Positions 32,261 to 43,594 of a DNA stretch of 64,000 nucleotides are shown here, one piece after another. The stretch lies in NCBI RefSeq assembly GCF_905171775.1, contig NC_053501.1, forward strand, positions 14,010,344-14,074,343. The letters are read 5' to 3'. Numbering within the stretch: the first letter of the stretch is position 1; each line of letters begins with the position of its first letter. This stretch comes from Rana temporaria. Its lineage: Eukaryota; Chordata; Amphibia; Anura; Ranidae. The translations under genes and the position numbers were made by a program. A model generated the notes under the pieces. That model did no database searches and was not told the origin of the DNA. It worked only from the letters and a program-made list of their open reading frames with translations.

Positions 32261-33057
32261 TTTTGGTAATTTCTCTTGAATTGCAGCTGGCTCAGATATT
32301 AAAAGTAAATATCTGGGTACACATAGAGTTCAATGTACTACCGGCGCTCCCGTGGGAAAGGTGCGATGTGGAAGTCAAGGTGTTGCTAACAAGCCTGAAT
32401 ATTTGTGGGTACATTCTCAGCCTTTAACTTGTATGTGTCACGCTCTGGATGCCTCCATTGAACCCCCCTGTAATTGGACAGCAATCGCGCCATTGTTTGT
32501 TTTCTCAATGGGGCCACCACACACTTCTCCCAAAGCCAACTCCAGTCCAGAATATATATCCATGAAGCACCCAACCCAGCAAGAGCATGAATAATACATG
32601 GAGCTGGATTTGCAGAGTGTTAACTAGGATTCCGCCAACTTAGCAGCCAACACGTTACAAATCAAAGGCTGAATATTTTCGTGTGAAGGGAGTGCGCTAA
32701 AAAAGAAATTTCACATTAATTTGTTTATTTTTTGCATTTTTTTTTTTTTTTACTTGCAGTAGATCACTCTGGAGGATATGAACGGAACTCTGTTATTATA
32801 TCCGGAGATTTTTTATTTTCATTGTTTCATTTTGGAAGTTACTGGACCAGTCGGAAAAAAAAAATGTATTTCTAATTATTTAACATGTCTTAGCTAACCA
32901 AACATTCTAATATATTTATTTTATGGCATTATAGTAATGGTAACATTAATTATTATTAACAGAGGCAATTCCGTGTTTGAATTTTTTTGCCGCTAAAATT
33001 CACTAGGCCCAATTTAATAAAGCAAATGATACCCGGACCTGAAGTGGCTAAAGAATA
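32261..33057. other. Unassigned stretch
   Basis: Mixed composition, no gene and no repeat recognised. 32690-33000 is AT-rich and single-copy-looking. Confidence 0.3.
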
Positions 33058-33277
33058 TACAGGGAGTGCAGAATTATTAGGCAAATGAGTATTTTGACCA
33101 CATCATCCTCTTTATGCATGTTGTCTTACTCCAAGCTGTATAGGCTCGAAAGCCTACTACCAATTAAGCATATTAGGTGATGTGCATCTCTGTAATGAGA
33201 AGGTGTGTGGTCTAATGACATCAACACCCTATATCAGGTGTGCATAATTATTAGTCAACTTCCTTTTCTTTGGCAAA

Positions 33278-34294
33278 ATGGGTCAAAAGAAGGAGTTGAC
33301 AGGCTCAGAAAAGTCAAAAATAGTGAGATATCTTGCAGAGGGATGCAGCACTCTTAAAATTGCAAAGCTTCCGAATCGTGATCATCGAACAATCAAGCGT
33401 TTCATTCAAAATAGTCAACAGGGTCGCAAGAAGCGTGTGGAAAAACCAAGGCGCAAAATAACTGCCCATGAACTGAGAAAAGTCAAGCGTGCAGCTGCCA
33501 AGATGCCACTTGCCACCAGTTTGGCCATATTTCAGAGCTGCAACATCACTGGAGTGCCCAAAAGCACAAGGTGTGCAATACTCAGAGACATGGCCAAGGT
33601 AAGAAAGGCTGAAAGACGACGACCACTGAACAAGACACACAAGCTGAAACGTCAAGACTGGGCCAAGAAATATCTCAAGACTGATTTTTCTAAGGTTTTA
33701 TGGACTGATGAAATGAGAGTGAGTCTTGATGGGCCAGATGGATGGGCCCGTGGCTGGATTGGTAAAGGGCAGAGAGCTCCAGTCCGACTCAGACGCCAGC
33801 AAGGTGGAGGTGGAGTACTGGTTTGGGCTGGTATCATCAAAGATGACCTTGTGGGGCCTTTTCGGGTTGAGGATGGAGTCAAGCTCAACTCCCAGTCCTA
33901 CTGCCAGTTTCTGGAAGACACCTTCTTCAAGCAGTGGTACAGGAAGAAGTCTGCATCCTTCAAGAAAAACATGATTTTCATGCAGGACAATGCTCCATCA
34001 CACGCGTCCAAGTACTCCACAGCGTGGCTGGCAAGAAAGGGTATAAAAGAAGAAAAACTAATGACATGGCCTCCTTGTTCACCTGATCTGAACCCCATTG
34101 AGAACCTGTGGTCCATAATCAAATGTGAGATTTACAAGGAGGGAAAACAGTACACCTCTCTGAACAGTGTCTGGGAGGCTGCGGTTGCTGCTGCACGCAA
34201 TGTTGATGGTGAACAGATCAAAACACTGACAGAATCCATGGATGGCAGGCTTTTGAGTGTCCATGCAAAGAAAGGTGGCAATATTGGTCACTGA
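33278..34294 (+). CDS. Tc1-like transposase, DD37E, apparently intact
   Basis: 338 residues starting MGQKKELTGSEKSKIVRYLA, ending KKGGNIGH. The start has a good context (AAAATGG). Residues about 7-45 form the first helix-turn-helix (LTGSEKSKIVRYLAEGCS, RTIKRF). 49-60 (GRKKRVEKPRRK) is a basic, probable nuclear-localisation and minor-groove contact segment. 61-112 is the second DNA-binding segment. The catalytic domain carries D144 (LWTDEM), a glycine-rich box QQGGGGVLVW at 174-183, D237 (FMQDNAPSH) and E275 (DLNPIENLW). There are exactly 37 residues between D237 and E275, so this is a DD37E enzyme rather than the usual DD34E. It would act in the nucleus, excising and inserting the element at TA. 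Length is normal for the family and no stop or frameshift is visible. Activity is inferred, not shown. Confidence 0.93.
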   Translation: MGQKKELTGSEKSKIVRYLAEGCSTLKIAKLPNRDHRTIKRFIQNSQQGRKKRVEKPRRKITAHELRKVKRAAAKMPLATSLAIFQSCNITGVPKSTRCAILRDMAKVRKAERRRPLNKTHKLKRQDWAKKYLKTDFSKVLWTDEMRVSLDGPDGWARGWIGKGQRAPVRLRRQQGGGGVLVWAGIIKDDLVGPFRVEDGVKLNSQSYCQFLEDTFFKQWYRKKSASFKKNMIFMQDNAPSHASKYSTAWLARKGIKEEKLMTWPPCSPDLNPIENLWSIIKCEIYKEGKQYTSLNSVWEAAVAAARNVDGEQIKTLTESMDGRLLSVHAKKGGNIGH

Positions 34295-34377
34295 TTTGTT
34301 TTTGTTTTGTTTTGTTTTTGAATGTCAGAAATGTATATTTGTGAATGTTGAGATGTTATATTGGTTTCACTGGTAAA

Positions 34378-34383
34378 AATAAA
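34378..34383 (+). promoter_or_regulatory. Candidate poly(A) signal of the transposase
   Basis: AATAAA 84 bp after the stop codon and inside the transposon's right side. Confidence 0.4.
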
Positions 34384-34757
34384 TAATTGAAATGGGTATA
34401 TATTTTTTTTTTGTTAAGTTGCCTAATAATTATGCACAGTAATAGTCACCTGCACACACAGATATCCCCCTAAAATAGCTAAAACTAAAAACAAACTAAA
34501 AACTACTTCCAAAAATATTCAGCTTTGATATTAATGAGTTTTTTGGGTTCATTGAGAACATGGTTGTTGTTCAATAATAAAATTAATCCTCAAAAATACA
34601 ACTTGCCTAATAATTCTGCACTCCCTGTATATACATTAGTTTATGATTCCAGCAGCATTATCTTCTGTGATTCTTCTTGTTCAAGTATTCTATTAAAGAT
34701 TATCAGAAAACATTGAATGTAAAGAGTAAAGAGAAAAATGTTACATTGTAACATTAA

Positions 34758-35362
34758 CCACTAGCCGACCAGCTGCCGCAGTTTTACGGCTTGGCTGCGC
34801 GAAATGACGTAATATAACGTAATTTCGTATTTCAGCCACTAGGGGCAAGCACGCGTCCCCTGCTCGCTCATGGTGCCGACGGGCGATCACTGCCGGGCAC
34901 CCGCGATCGCTCGTTACAGAGCGAGAACCGGGAGCTGTTTGTTTCCCCCCTGTCAGGGGGAGAAGTGACTGATCGTCTGTTCATACAATGTATGAACAGC
35001 GATCTGTCATTTCCCCTAGTCAGTCCCACCCCCCTTCAGTTAGAACACACCTAGGAAACATAATTAACCCCTTCCTCGCCCCCTAGTGTCAACCCCTTCC
35101 CTGCCAGTGACATTTTTATAGTAATCAATGCATTTTTATAGCACTGATCGCTATAAAAAATGCCAATGGTCCCAAAAATGTGTCAAAAGTGTCCGAAGTG
35201 TCCGCCATAATGTCGCAGTAACGATAAAAATCGCAGATCGCCGCCATTACTAGTAAAAAAAATATATATTAATAAAAATGCCATAAAACTACCCCCTATT
35301 TTATAGACGCTATAACTTTTGCGCGAACCAATCAATAAACGCTTATTGCGATTTATATATTT
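34758..35362 (+). mobile_element. CCACTT-family 5' fragment
   Basis: TTAA at 34754-34757, then CCACTAGCCGACC. The GC-rich half continues to GTGTCCGCCATAATGTCGCA and CAATAAACGCTTATTGCGAT. The AT-rich 3' third is missing. Confidence 0.65.
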
Positions 35363-35893
35363 GGTGCTGTTCTGTGATTCTAATCTACATACGTGTTTTG
35401 GTATTTTGACTCCAGGCTAAGATGGGAGCCCAGAGCATCTTCTATAACAGCTGAAGATTGTTTTTAAAAAAAAAAAATAACTAGGGCAAACCAGAGACCA
35501 CAATAGTGAAAACCACATGAAAAGAGGAGAGTTTTTTTAAATATATAATTTCGCTTTAATCCAAAACCAAAATCTATCTTAAATTATGGTGTGCCAATGT
35601 TCAAATTTAAACTTGTTTATACAAAGTTACTCTATTGCCGTGTTGAAGGCATATAGCTTGTAAAAGCCTTTATGATCTTATAGGAGGAAGAAACAAATAT
35701 ACAGTTTATATTCCTTTATCTGTTTTTTATTTTATTTTGCTGAATAAGAAATTCAACAATTTAATTTTGTTGCCTTTAAATTTACAGCTTTACTGGACAG
35801 AATTAAATACTTCAAAATCAAAACAATTACTGTTTTTAATCTTTTTTTTCAAGATTTTTCAACAATTACATTTTGTTGTCTGTGAATTTACAG
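35363..35893. repeat. AT-rich stretch ending in a tandem segment
   Basis: A unit of about 110 bp with TTTGTTGCCTTTAAATTTAC (35767) and TTTGTTGTCTGTGAATTTAC (35872) is repeated, and a third copy occurs after the next element at 37739. Confidence 0.45.
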
Positions 35894-36442
35894 TATAAGC
35901 CGAGTTTTCAGCAAAATTTTTTGTGCTGAAAATGCCCCAATCGTCTTATACTCAAGTCACCTTTTTGTGCCTGATCTCCCCGACTTTGGGGACCCGGTAC
36001 TGGCCGGTCATAGGTCCTCTGGACCCCAAACTTGGCACACATGTAGCCCCACGCATCCTCAAAGTTTGTTGTCTGGGGGCCCTACGGCCGGGGAGCACCG
36101 ATTTTTCAAAGCCGGGCACCACTTCCATAGACTCCCATGTTAAATGGTAATTTCTCCGGTGAATTTGGGGAGCCGGTACTGGCCGGTCGTAGGTACCCTG
36201 GACCCAGAACTTGGCACACATGTAGCCCTATTTCTCCTCTACAAGTGTGCAAAGTGTGTTGTCTAGGAGACCTATGTCTGGGGAGAACTGATTTTTCAAA
36301 GCCAGGCACCCCTTCCATAGACTCCCATGTTAAACGTCAGTCTAGTCATGGACACAGTGAGGCATGGGCACAGTGAGGCATGGGCACAGTGAGACATGGG
36401 CACAGTGAGGCATGGTGAGGCATGCAGATGGACACCCTAGGC

Positions 36443-37659
36443 CAGCCCTCAAAATTTCCACTCGCCTACTAGCATTTGGCGAGTGGATTTAACCTGGGGG
36501 CGAGTGATGACAGGGCTGCATGACCAATCTCCCTTCAATCTGTGCCTACACTTAGAGTCCAGATGAGATTGGCGGCCGAAGAGGAAAGGTGCATGCTCGG
36601 GAAAAGCAGTCTGGTTAGCCGCGCACAGGCAGAGCAGTACACAGGTGCTCTACTTACAATTCTCATTAAGCCATGGGACCCAACAGTATGACCTCTCTAA
36701 ACCTGCCCCCCTCCCCCAGGCCCCGACCAATGTAGCTGGAGAGCAGAAAGTAATGAGTGAGGTGGAGGATTGCAAAAATTACCACTCCGGTGCAGCGCTC
36801 ACTGAAAGTTGCCCTGACATGAGAGCGGCAGCCTTCTAGTTTTTGCAGTTTTCTTCTCCTTGTGCTCTATGTAAGTGTCCAACAGTTTAGCCTGAGCACT
36901 GTGAACAGACTGGTCTCAATGTGTGCTGTGCTGTGCTGTGCGCTGTCAGTGTGCGCTGTGCTATGGTGTCAATGGCTGTGCAGTTGTGTGGATCTCAGCG
37001 CTGGATTGTACTCCCTCCCGCTGTGCTGCAGCTCCTCTCCTCTCTGCCAGCCTGAATACAAGGGGGAAGTGGGGACATGCAAGCGTGGAGCCGCACACAC
37101 AGGCTCCTGATGATGAGATGAATGGGAGAGAGAGAGAGGATGGATGGGAGTTGCAGAGGAGACAGCAAGAGACTGGGGAAGAGACCCAGTTCTAGTGCCC
37201 TGTCCCTCTGGTCTGCCCCCAGTGCCCTGTCCCTCTGGTCTGCCCCCAGTGCCCTCCCTGTCCCTCTGGTCTGCCCCCAGTGCCCTGTCCCTCTGGTCTG
37301 CCCCCAGTGCCCTCCCTGTCCCTCTGGTCTGCCCCCAGTGCCCTGTCCCTCTGGTCTGCCCCCAGTGCCCTGTCCCTCTGGTCTGCCCCCGGTGCCCTGT
37401 CCCTCTGGTCTGCCCCCAGTGCCCTGTCCCTCTGGTCTGCCCCCAGTGCCCTGTCCCATTTTGTTAAAGTTGTTGTTGGTAATATTTAATTTTGTAACTT
37501 GATTCTGCATAAAACATTGTCATTCCATGAGATAATCTATGAGGGCGTGTTTATGGGTGCAATTAGGCGCAGGGCAGTGTATGAATTAGGTGGGGCAAGT
37601 GGTGGCAAGTAACTCTTGAGGCCTGGCTAGTAGCTCAGGACTTAAAATTGTGAGCCCTG
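36443..37659. mobile_element. hAT-like element, 1217 bp, with minisatellite
   Basis: Ends CAGCCCTCAAAATTTCC and AAAATTGTGAGCCCTG. The exact 8-bp TSD CCCTAGGC lies at 36435-36442 and 37660-37667. The homologous site at 22158-22165 is a single CCCTAGGC. An internal inverted CACTCGCC/GGCGAGTG lies near the left end. No transposase frame. Confidence 0.85.
37193..37460. repeat. 27-bp minisatellite
   Basis: About ten units built of TGCCCTGTCCCTCTGGTCTG plus CCCCCAG. As the unit is nine codons, long proline-rich and glycine-rich frames appear on both strands. These are artefacts. It lies inside the hAT-like element. Confidence 0.9.
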
Positions 37660-37985
37660 CCCTAGGCTTATACTCGAGCCAATACATTTTCCCAGTTTTT
37701 TGTGGTAAAATTAGGTGCCTCGGCTATATACGGTACATTTTGTTGTCTGTAAATTTACAGCTTTCATTGCACAGGATTTTACTTAAAATTCAAAACACTT
37801 TTCTTTTTCTTTTATATAATTTTTTTTTTTCAAAAATACAGGAAACAAATTAAAAAAAAAAAAAATTCTCAATGGTATCGAACTTTGTCCCTTCTTCATA
37901 GATACGTCCCAGGTACCTAGTATATACCTTTCAACAATGTAAATGTGGGATTCTTCAACACAAAAGTCTATATATATAGTACATA

Positions 37986-39446
37986 GTACATCCGGAAAGT
38001 ATTCACAGCACTTCACTTTTTCCACATTTTGTTATGTTTCATCCTTATTCGTAAATGGATTAAATTCATTATTTTCCTCAAAATTCTACAAACGATTCCC
38101 CATAATGACAACGTGAAAGAAGTTTGTCTGAAATCTTTGCAAAGCTATTAAAAATAAAAAAAAGGGAAATAAATTCCATGTACAAAAGGCTGGCAGTACA
38201 TTTTAAATTTCGAAAGAATCTTCTTTAGAAAATCTGAAATTTTGTTTTATTGGCGCCACCATTGATTTTCGAAATTCAATCAACCAAGCCTTCAGTTTCA
38301 CTTCATGTTGCTAATGAAAATTATTTTCGTCGTTGGGAATCTTCCTTTCTTTCAGGGAATTTTATTCTTTCCGGGAATTTTATTTTCTTGCACTTGCGCA
38401 TTTCTTTTTGGGTTAAATTTTTCGCACGATTTTCCCATCATTAATTAGAAAGTCGTTCGCTTTTCCAAAAATTTCCAACATGCTCGATTACTCAAATTCG
38501 ATGGTCGCATAAAAACCAGCTGTTGCTACTTAGTGGGCTACTAATGGTGCGAAATTCTTGGATAAGATTTTCAAAAGTAAATTCTTTTGAAATTCGGCCT
38601 TAGTATTCCCAGCCTTTGCCATGATACTCAAAATTGAGCTCATGTGCATCCTGTTTCCACTGATCATTTTTCAGTTCCACAGATAACAGTGCATGTCAGA
38701 GCACAAACCAAGCCATGAAGTCCAAGGAATTGTCTGTAGACCTCCAAGACAGGTTTATATGGAGGCACAGATCGGGGGAAGGGTTCAGAAACATTTCTGC
38801 AGCATTGAAGGTCCCAATGAGCACAGTGGCCTCCATCATCCGTAAATCGAAGAAGTTTGGAACCACCAGGACTTTTCCTAGAGCGGTCACCCGACCAAAC
38901 TGAGCAATCGGGGGAAAAGGGCCTTAGTCAGGGAGGTGACCAAGAACCCGATGGTCACTCTGACAGAGCTCCAGTGTTTCTCTGTGGAGAGAGGAGAACC
39001 TTCCAGAAGAACAACAATCTCTGCAGCACTCCATTAATCAGGCCTGTATGGGGGAGTGGTCAGACAGAAGCCACTTCTCAGTAAAAGACACATGAAAGGC
39101 GTCTGGAATTTACCAAAGGGCACCTGAAGGACTCTCAGACCATGAGAAACCAAAATTCTCTGATCTGATGAAACAAAAATGTAACTCTTTGGTCTGAATA
39201 GCAAGCTTCATGTCTGGAGGAAACCAGGCACCGCTCATTACCTGGCCAATACCATCCCTACTGTGAAGCATGGTGGTGGCAGCATCAGGCTGTGGGGATG
39301 TTTTTTAGCAGCAGGAACTGGGAGACTAATCAGGATTGAGGGAAAGATGAATGCAGCAATGTACAGAGACATCCTTGAAGAAAACCTGCTCCAGAGCGCT
39401 TTGGACCTTAGAATGGGGCAAAGGTTCGTCTTCCAACAGGACAACG
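37986..39446 (+). pseudogene. Tc1-like transposase relic, plus strand
   Basis: The left end CATCCGGAAAGTATTCACAG follows GTA at about 37987. The transposase starts at 38715: MKSKELSVDLQDRFIWRHRS, GEGFRNISAALKVPMSTVAS and IIRKSKKFGTTRTFP, the paired-like DNA-binding domain. It continues with frameshifts and stops (about 38890-39240). It then reads KHGGGSIRLWGCF, RIEGKMNAAMYRDILEENLL and RFVFQQDNDPK, the glycine box and second catalytic Asp. The sequence stops matching at 39446, so the catalytic Glu, C-terminus and right end are lost. Non-functional. Confidence 0.85.
38185..38605. mobile_element. Palindromic MITE nested in the Tc1 left arm
   Basis: Long imperfect inverted repeats: TTAAATTTCGAAAGAATC at 38201 and TTCTTTTGAAATTCGG at 38581. 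It interrupts the Tc1 sequence that resumes with CCCAGCCTTTGCCATG. Exact ends are uncertain. Confidence 0.55.
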
Positions 39447-39712
39447 ACCCTAAGTAGACTCCCTGCCCTCCTCTACAGTACACTCCCCTTGTCAACATGC
39501 ATTTTGTCCTGTATATTACTTGAATTACACTGAGTTCTGCTATAATCACTAACATCCAGTCAAAATCCAGAAAAGTAACTACATGACTTCAGAAAAGGAG
39601 TGGGGGTAGGTATTTAAAAAATAATGCCCGTCTCCATGCTAGTGCATGAGATATGTAAATAACCCGTCACTCACAGCAAGGGGGTGGAACGGACTAAGGT
39701 TTTTCTCTCTGA

Positions 39713-39983
39713 AGCCCTGTACACACGACCGAGGAACTCGACGTGCCAAACACATCGAGTTCCTCGTCGAGTTCAGTGTGGAAGCCGCCGAGGAACTCGG
39801 CGGGCCGACTTTTGCCATTGAACAACGAGGAAATAGAGAACATGTTCTCTATTTCCTCGCCGAGGTCCTCGTCGGCTTCCTCGGCCGAAAGTGTACACAC
39901 GGCCGGGTTTCTCGGCAGAATTCAGCTCTGAACCGAGTTTCTGGCTGAATTCTGCCGAGAAACTCGGTCGTGTGTACGGGGCC
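39713..39983. mobile_element. Palindromic MITE (GACCGAGGAACTCG subfamily)
   Basis: Ends AGCCCTGTACACACGACCGA and TCGGTCGTGTGTACGGGGCC, TGA/TAA flanks. It contains an internal perfect hairpin GAGGAAATAGAGAACATG...CATGTTCTCTATTTCCTC at 39827-39858. Same subfamily as 48529. Confidence 0.8.
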
Positions 39984-39986
39984 TAA

Positions 39987-40926
39987 GTCTGCTTTATCTC
40001 ACTGAACAATAAAAGAGGATTGCTCAGAGCTGGATTAACTCTTTGTGGCAAGACTGGGCACAGATGATAGGAAATCTTATACTCTACAAAATAATAATAA
40101 TTTGGGTTTAGCTTTAAGTGATTAGTTCTAATTCATCAATATTAACTAAAAATATATTAGTAGTGGGGAGTTCTATTGGCTCAGATTTAAACAATAAAAA
40201 ATGTTCTAATTTTCCAAAAGTCAAGATTCGGCTGCTAACTTTTTTTCCTTGATACAAAATATACTAAAAATGAATTTTTCTCTTCCTTTTGTCATAAATG
40301 GGAAAGTGCGGGTTATAACACATCTGCTACATCTTTATCTGCTAAGATCTTCTTCCAATTTATACTCCGTGAACAGATGGATGTGGAGCCCGCGCAAGAT
40401 TTATACTCTCTTCTTCGTAGAAAAGGAAATATTCAATTGTGTTTTACAAAACGATTTTCCAGTTGGAAATGCTTGTTATTGCTGCTCTCTGCCTTACACA
40501 GTCACATGTTGATATTTGTTACACTGATTACTTCAAATATATCTAAAAACAAGCTTTTTATTTGTTTTATATAGAGTAGTGAAGGTTTAAAATTCGTCAA
40601 CCCCCTTTTTTTTATATAATTTTTTTTTTTTTATAAAATTTGGCAAATAAATATTTTTTTATCGATAAATTTAGGCCAAAATGTGTTCTTCTCCATTTCT
40701 TTGGTGAAAATAGTGCAAATCAGTGTTTATTATTTAGTCTGTAGGAAAGTTAAAGAATCCACATACTATGGGATAGATATCTGAAAATCAATCAATCCTG
40801 ATTTAATGACGGCCGATCTCCTTTCTTGAGGCCCTAAAATGCCAGGACAGCACAAATACCCCCCAAATCACCCCTTTGTGGAAAGTAGACAGTCCAAGGT
40901 GTTTAGTAAGAGGTATGGTGAGTTTT
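39987..40926. other. Unassigned AT-rich stretch
   Basis: No repeat structure seen, no coding signal. Single-copy-looking. Confidence 0.3.
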
Positions 40927-40930
40927 TTAA

Positions 40931-41618
40931 CCGCTTAAGGATCCCTTCACGCCGATATACGTTGGCAGAATGGCAAGGCTGGGCACATACATGTATGTGG
41001 CTCTTTAAGCCCAGCAGTGGGGCCGCGCGCGCCGCGGGTGCGTGCACGCGACCCAGTCTGAAGCTCCGTGACCGTGGCCACGGGACACGCGGACCCGATC
41101 GCCGCTGGAGTCCCGTGAACGGTCCCCGGAACTGAAGAATGGGGAGAGCTGTGTGTAAACACAACTTCCCCGTTCTTCCATGTGGCGCTGTCATCGATCG
41201 TGTGTTCCCTTTTATAGGGAAACACAATCGATGATATCACACCTACAGCCACACCCCCCTACAGAAACACAAATGAGGTCACACATAACCCTTTCAGCAC
41301 CCCCTTGTGGTTAACTCCCAAACTGCAATTGTCATTTTCACAGTAAACAATGCATTTTTAATGCATTTTTTGCTGTGAAAATGACAATGGTCCCAAAAAA
41401 TGTGTCAAAATTGTCCGAAGTGTCCGCCATAATGTCGCAGTCACGAAAAAAAATCGCTGATCGCCGTGATTAGTAGTAAAAAATAAATAATTAATAAAAA
41501 TGCAATAAAACTATCCCCTTTTTTGTAAACGCTATAAATTGTGCGCAAATCGATCGATAAACGCTTATTGCGATTTTTTTTACCAAAAATAGGTAGAAGA
41601 ATACGTATGGGCCTAAGG
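40931..41618 (+). mobile_element. CCACTT-family fragment
   Basis: TTAA at 40927-40930, then CCGCTTAAGGATCCC. GC-rich half, then GGTTAACTCCCAAACTGCAA and TAGGTAGAAGAATACGTATG. It ends at about 41618 and so lacks the right third. Confidence 0.65.
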
Positions 41619-42153
41619 AAAAAGTGGATCCACTTTAGATTGTGTAATCCTTGGGCAACTAAAAAGTAAATAAAAAAACAATACAATAAACGTAGGCTTT
41701 ATAGGGATCTCACTTACCCTTGGCCTTCAAATTTTTAAGACCAATCGAAATTGAATTGGGTGGTCTATACAAAGGGGTTGGTTTTATAAAATCATTATGT
41801 ATCTTGTGAAATGGGAATTTGTGGTTTCTTGTCTTTTTACCCTTCCTGGTTTCCAGCCCCACAAAGATCCCGCGAGTGGTCCACTCCATGTAAAAGTTGA
41901 ACAATGTTTAGGGTAAGATTACTCCGTCCTGATTGAGTGTTTGAAATGCAGCCCTCCTGTTCAGCATCATTCTTTATTTAGATAATCTACACATGTTTGC
42001 AAAACATACTCAGCTTTGTTTGTTGCAGTAATTAATGGCATACAACTGCATGTGCTTCAATTTCCTGCGTTTATGTTGCAATAAATAAAATGATTTCTCA
42101 AAATGTACATGGAGAGGACCTGAGATCAGTGTGGGCAAAAACATTTAATGCTA
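41619..42153. other. Unassigned stretch
   Basis: No gene and no recognised repeat. Confidence 0.3.
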
Positions 42154-42759
42154 TTAACCCCCCTGGCGGTGTTCCCGAGTCTGACTCGGGTTAAATTTCT
42201 GTGCTGCGATCGGTAACCCCGAGTCGGACTCGGGCTCGCCTCGCTTAATCCACAGTCATGGTTTACTTACCTTGTCCCTGGATCCAGCGATGCCACCCCG
42301 CTGTGTGAGCGAGCGGGACCTCGCTCGATTCACACAGTGCCTCTGTGTGCCGCCGATCTCCGTTCCCTGCGACGTTGCGACGCACGGGGGCGGAGAACAG
42401 CGCCAAATTCAAAAAGGTAAACAAACACATTACATACAGTATACTGTAATCTTATAGATTACAGTACTGTATGTAAAAAAGACACCCCCCCCCCTTGTCC
42501 CTAGTGGTCTGCCCAGTGTCCTACATGTTCTTTTTTATATAATAAAAAATGTTCTTTCTGCCTGCAAACTGTAGATTGTCCATAGCAACCAAAAGTGTCC
42601 CTTTATGTCAAAAATGGTTTTAGAGCAGCTAGAAAACAGCGATAATAAATTATAATCACTTGCAGAATTGTGCGATAGCGATTTGCGGGGAAATTCGTCA
42701 TAAAAAAATAAAAATAATGACAATGACAATTCTGCAACTGAGCAAATTTCAGTTGATTA

Positions 42760-42928
42760 CTGTATTTATTGGCGTATAACACTCACTTTTTTACCCTGAA
42801 AATACAGGGTTAACTGTGCCTGCGTGTTATACGCTGGGGGCTGTGGAAAGTTTTTTTCCCTGAAACCTCCCTCTTAAAGTTAGGGTGCGTGTTATACGCC
42901 TGTGAGTGTTATACGCCGATAAATACGG
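42760..42928. mobile_element. TA-flanked MITE, 169 bp, nested
   Basis: TIRs CTGTATTTATTGGCGTATAA and TTATACGCCGATAAATACGG, TA at 42758-42759 and 42929-42930. The 24386 copy reads GATTACATTATTG uninterrupted. TA target fits Tc1/mariner mobilisation. Confidence 0.8.
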
Positions 42929-43066
42929 TACATTATTGAATAATTTTTATTATAATTATATTATTATTTGTTATAATTATTTATTATATTATAATTTATA
43001 ATTTTGTTTTTTAAAAAAAAAATCATACCCGGGATGCCTACTAGACTCTTGTTTGGTCAGACTTAA

Positions 43067-43594
43067 AGCGGAGTTCCACCCAAATTTGGAACTTCCGCTT
43101 ATTCCACTCCTCACCCCCTTACATGGCACATTTGGCATGTAATTTTTTTGGGGGGGGAGTGGGGGCTTCAGGAGGAGTGGGACTTCCTGTCCCACTTCCT
43201 CCTTCCGGGCAGACGATTAAGCCTAATTGCTTAGGCGATTAAGCCTAATCACCTACAGGAAGGGGCTGCTGTAGGCGATCGCCCAGGACACGTGACAGGT
43301 CCTCGGCGATCGCCTGTCCAATCAGACGGCGCCTCGCTGGGCCGCGCCGCTCGCGCATGCGCAGTGCCGCTCGCGCATGCGCAGTGGGTGCCCGGCCATG
43401 AAGCCGAAAGCTGTCACGGCCGGGTGCCCACACTGAGCATGAAGACGCCGGCGAGGGGGGGAGAGGAGCGGAGCCCCATCCGGCACGTCGCTGGAGCCGT
43501 GGAGCAGGTAAGTGTCGGTTTATTAAAAGCCAGCAGCTACACTTTTTCTAGCTGCTGACTTTTAATAAACTTACAAAATGGGTGGAAAACCCCT
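43067..43594. mobile_element. TTAA-flanked MITE, 528 bp, nested
   Basis: Starts AGCGGAGTTCCACCC and ends GGTGGAAAACCCCT, with TTAA at 43063-43066 and 43595-43598. The 24386 copy shows the empty site GATTTAAGTGAG. It contains a duplicated CGCTCGCGCATGCGCAGTG and an AGCAGCTA hairpin near the right end. Confidence 0.8.

Larger units (their letters stand above)
33060..34627 (+). mobile_element. Complete Tc1-like DD37E (TRT-type) transposon
   Basis: 1568 bp. Outer ends CAGGGAGTGCAGAATTATTA and TAATAATTCTGCACTCCCTG are perfect over the first 25 bp or so. TA lies at 33058-33059 and 34628-34629. Inner related motifs GTGCATAATTATTAGTCAAC (33242) and AAGTTGCCTAATAATTATGC (34418) give an IR/DR arrangement like that required by other Tc1 elements. 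It encloses one uninterrupted transposase frame. The match of DD37E to the TRT group is from established family knowledge. Confidence 0.93.
35894..37734. mobile_element. CTTATACTCGAG repeat, interrupted by an hAT-like element
   Basis: It begins TATAAGCCGAGTTTTCAGC and ends AGGTGCCTCGGCTATATACG. The left part has two tandem units of about 180 bp (GGTACTGGCCGGTC at 35997 and 36175). Then comes the 16-bp minisatellite at 36346-36425. A 5'-truncated copy is at 21925-22265. Flanking ACATTTTGTTGTCTG segments at 35868 and 37735 form a 26-bp direct repeat. Confidence 0.55.

Noticed and set aside
36995..37510. Gly/Pro/Gln-rich frames of 107-171 codons resembling structural proteins
   Set aside because: Produced by the 27-bp minisatellite inside an hAT-like element.
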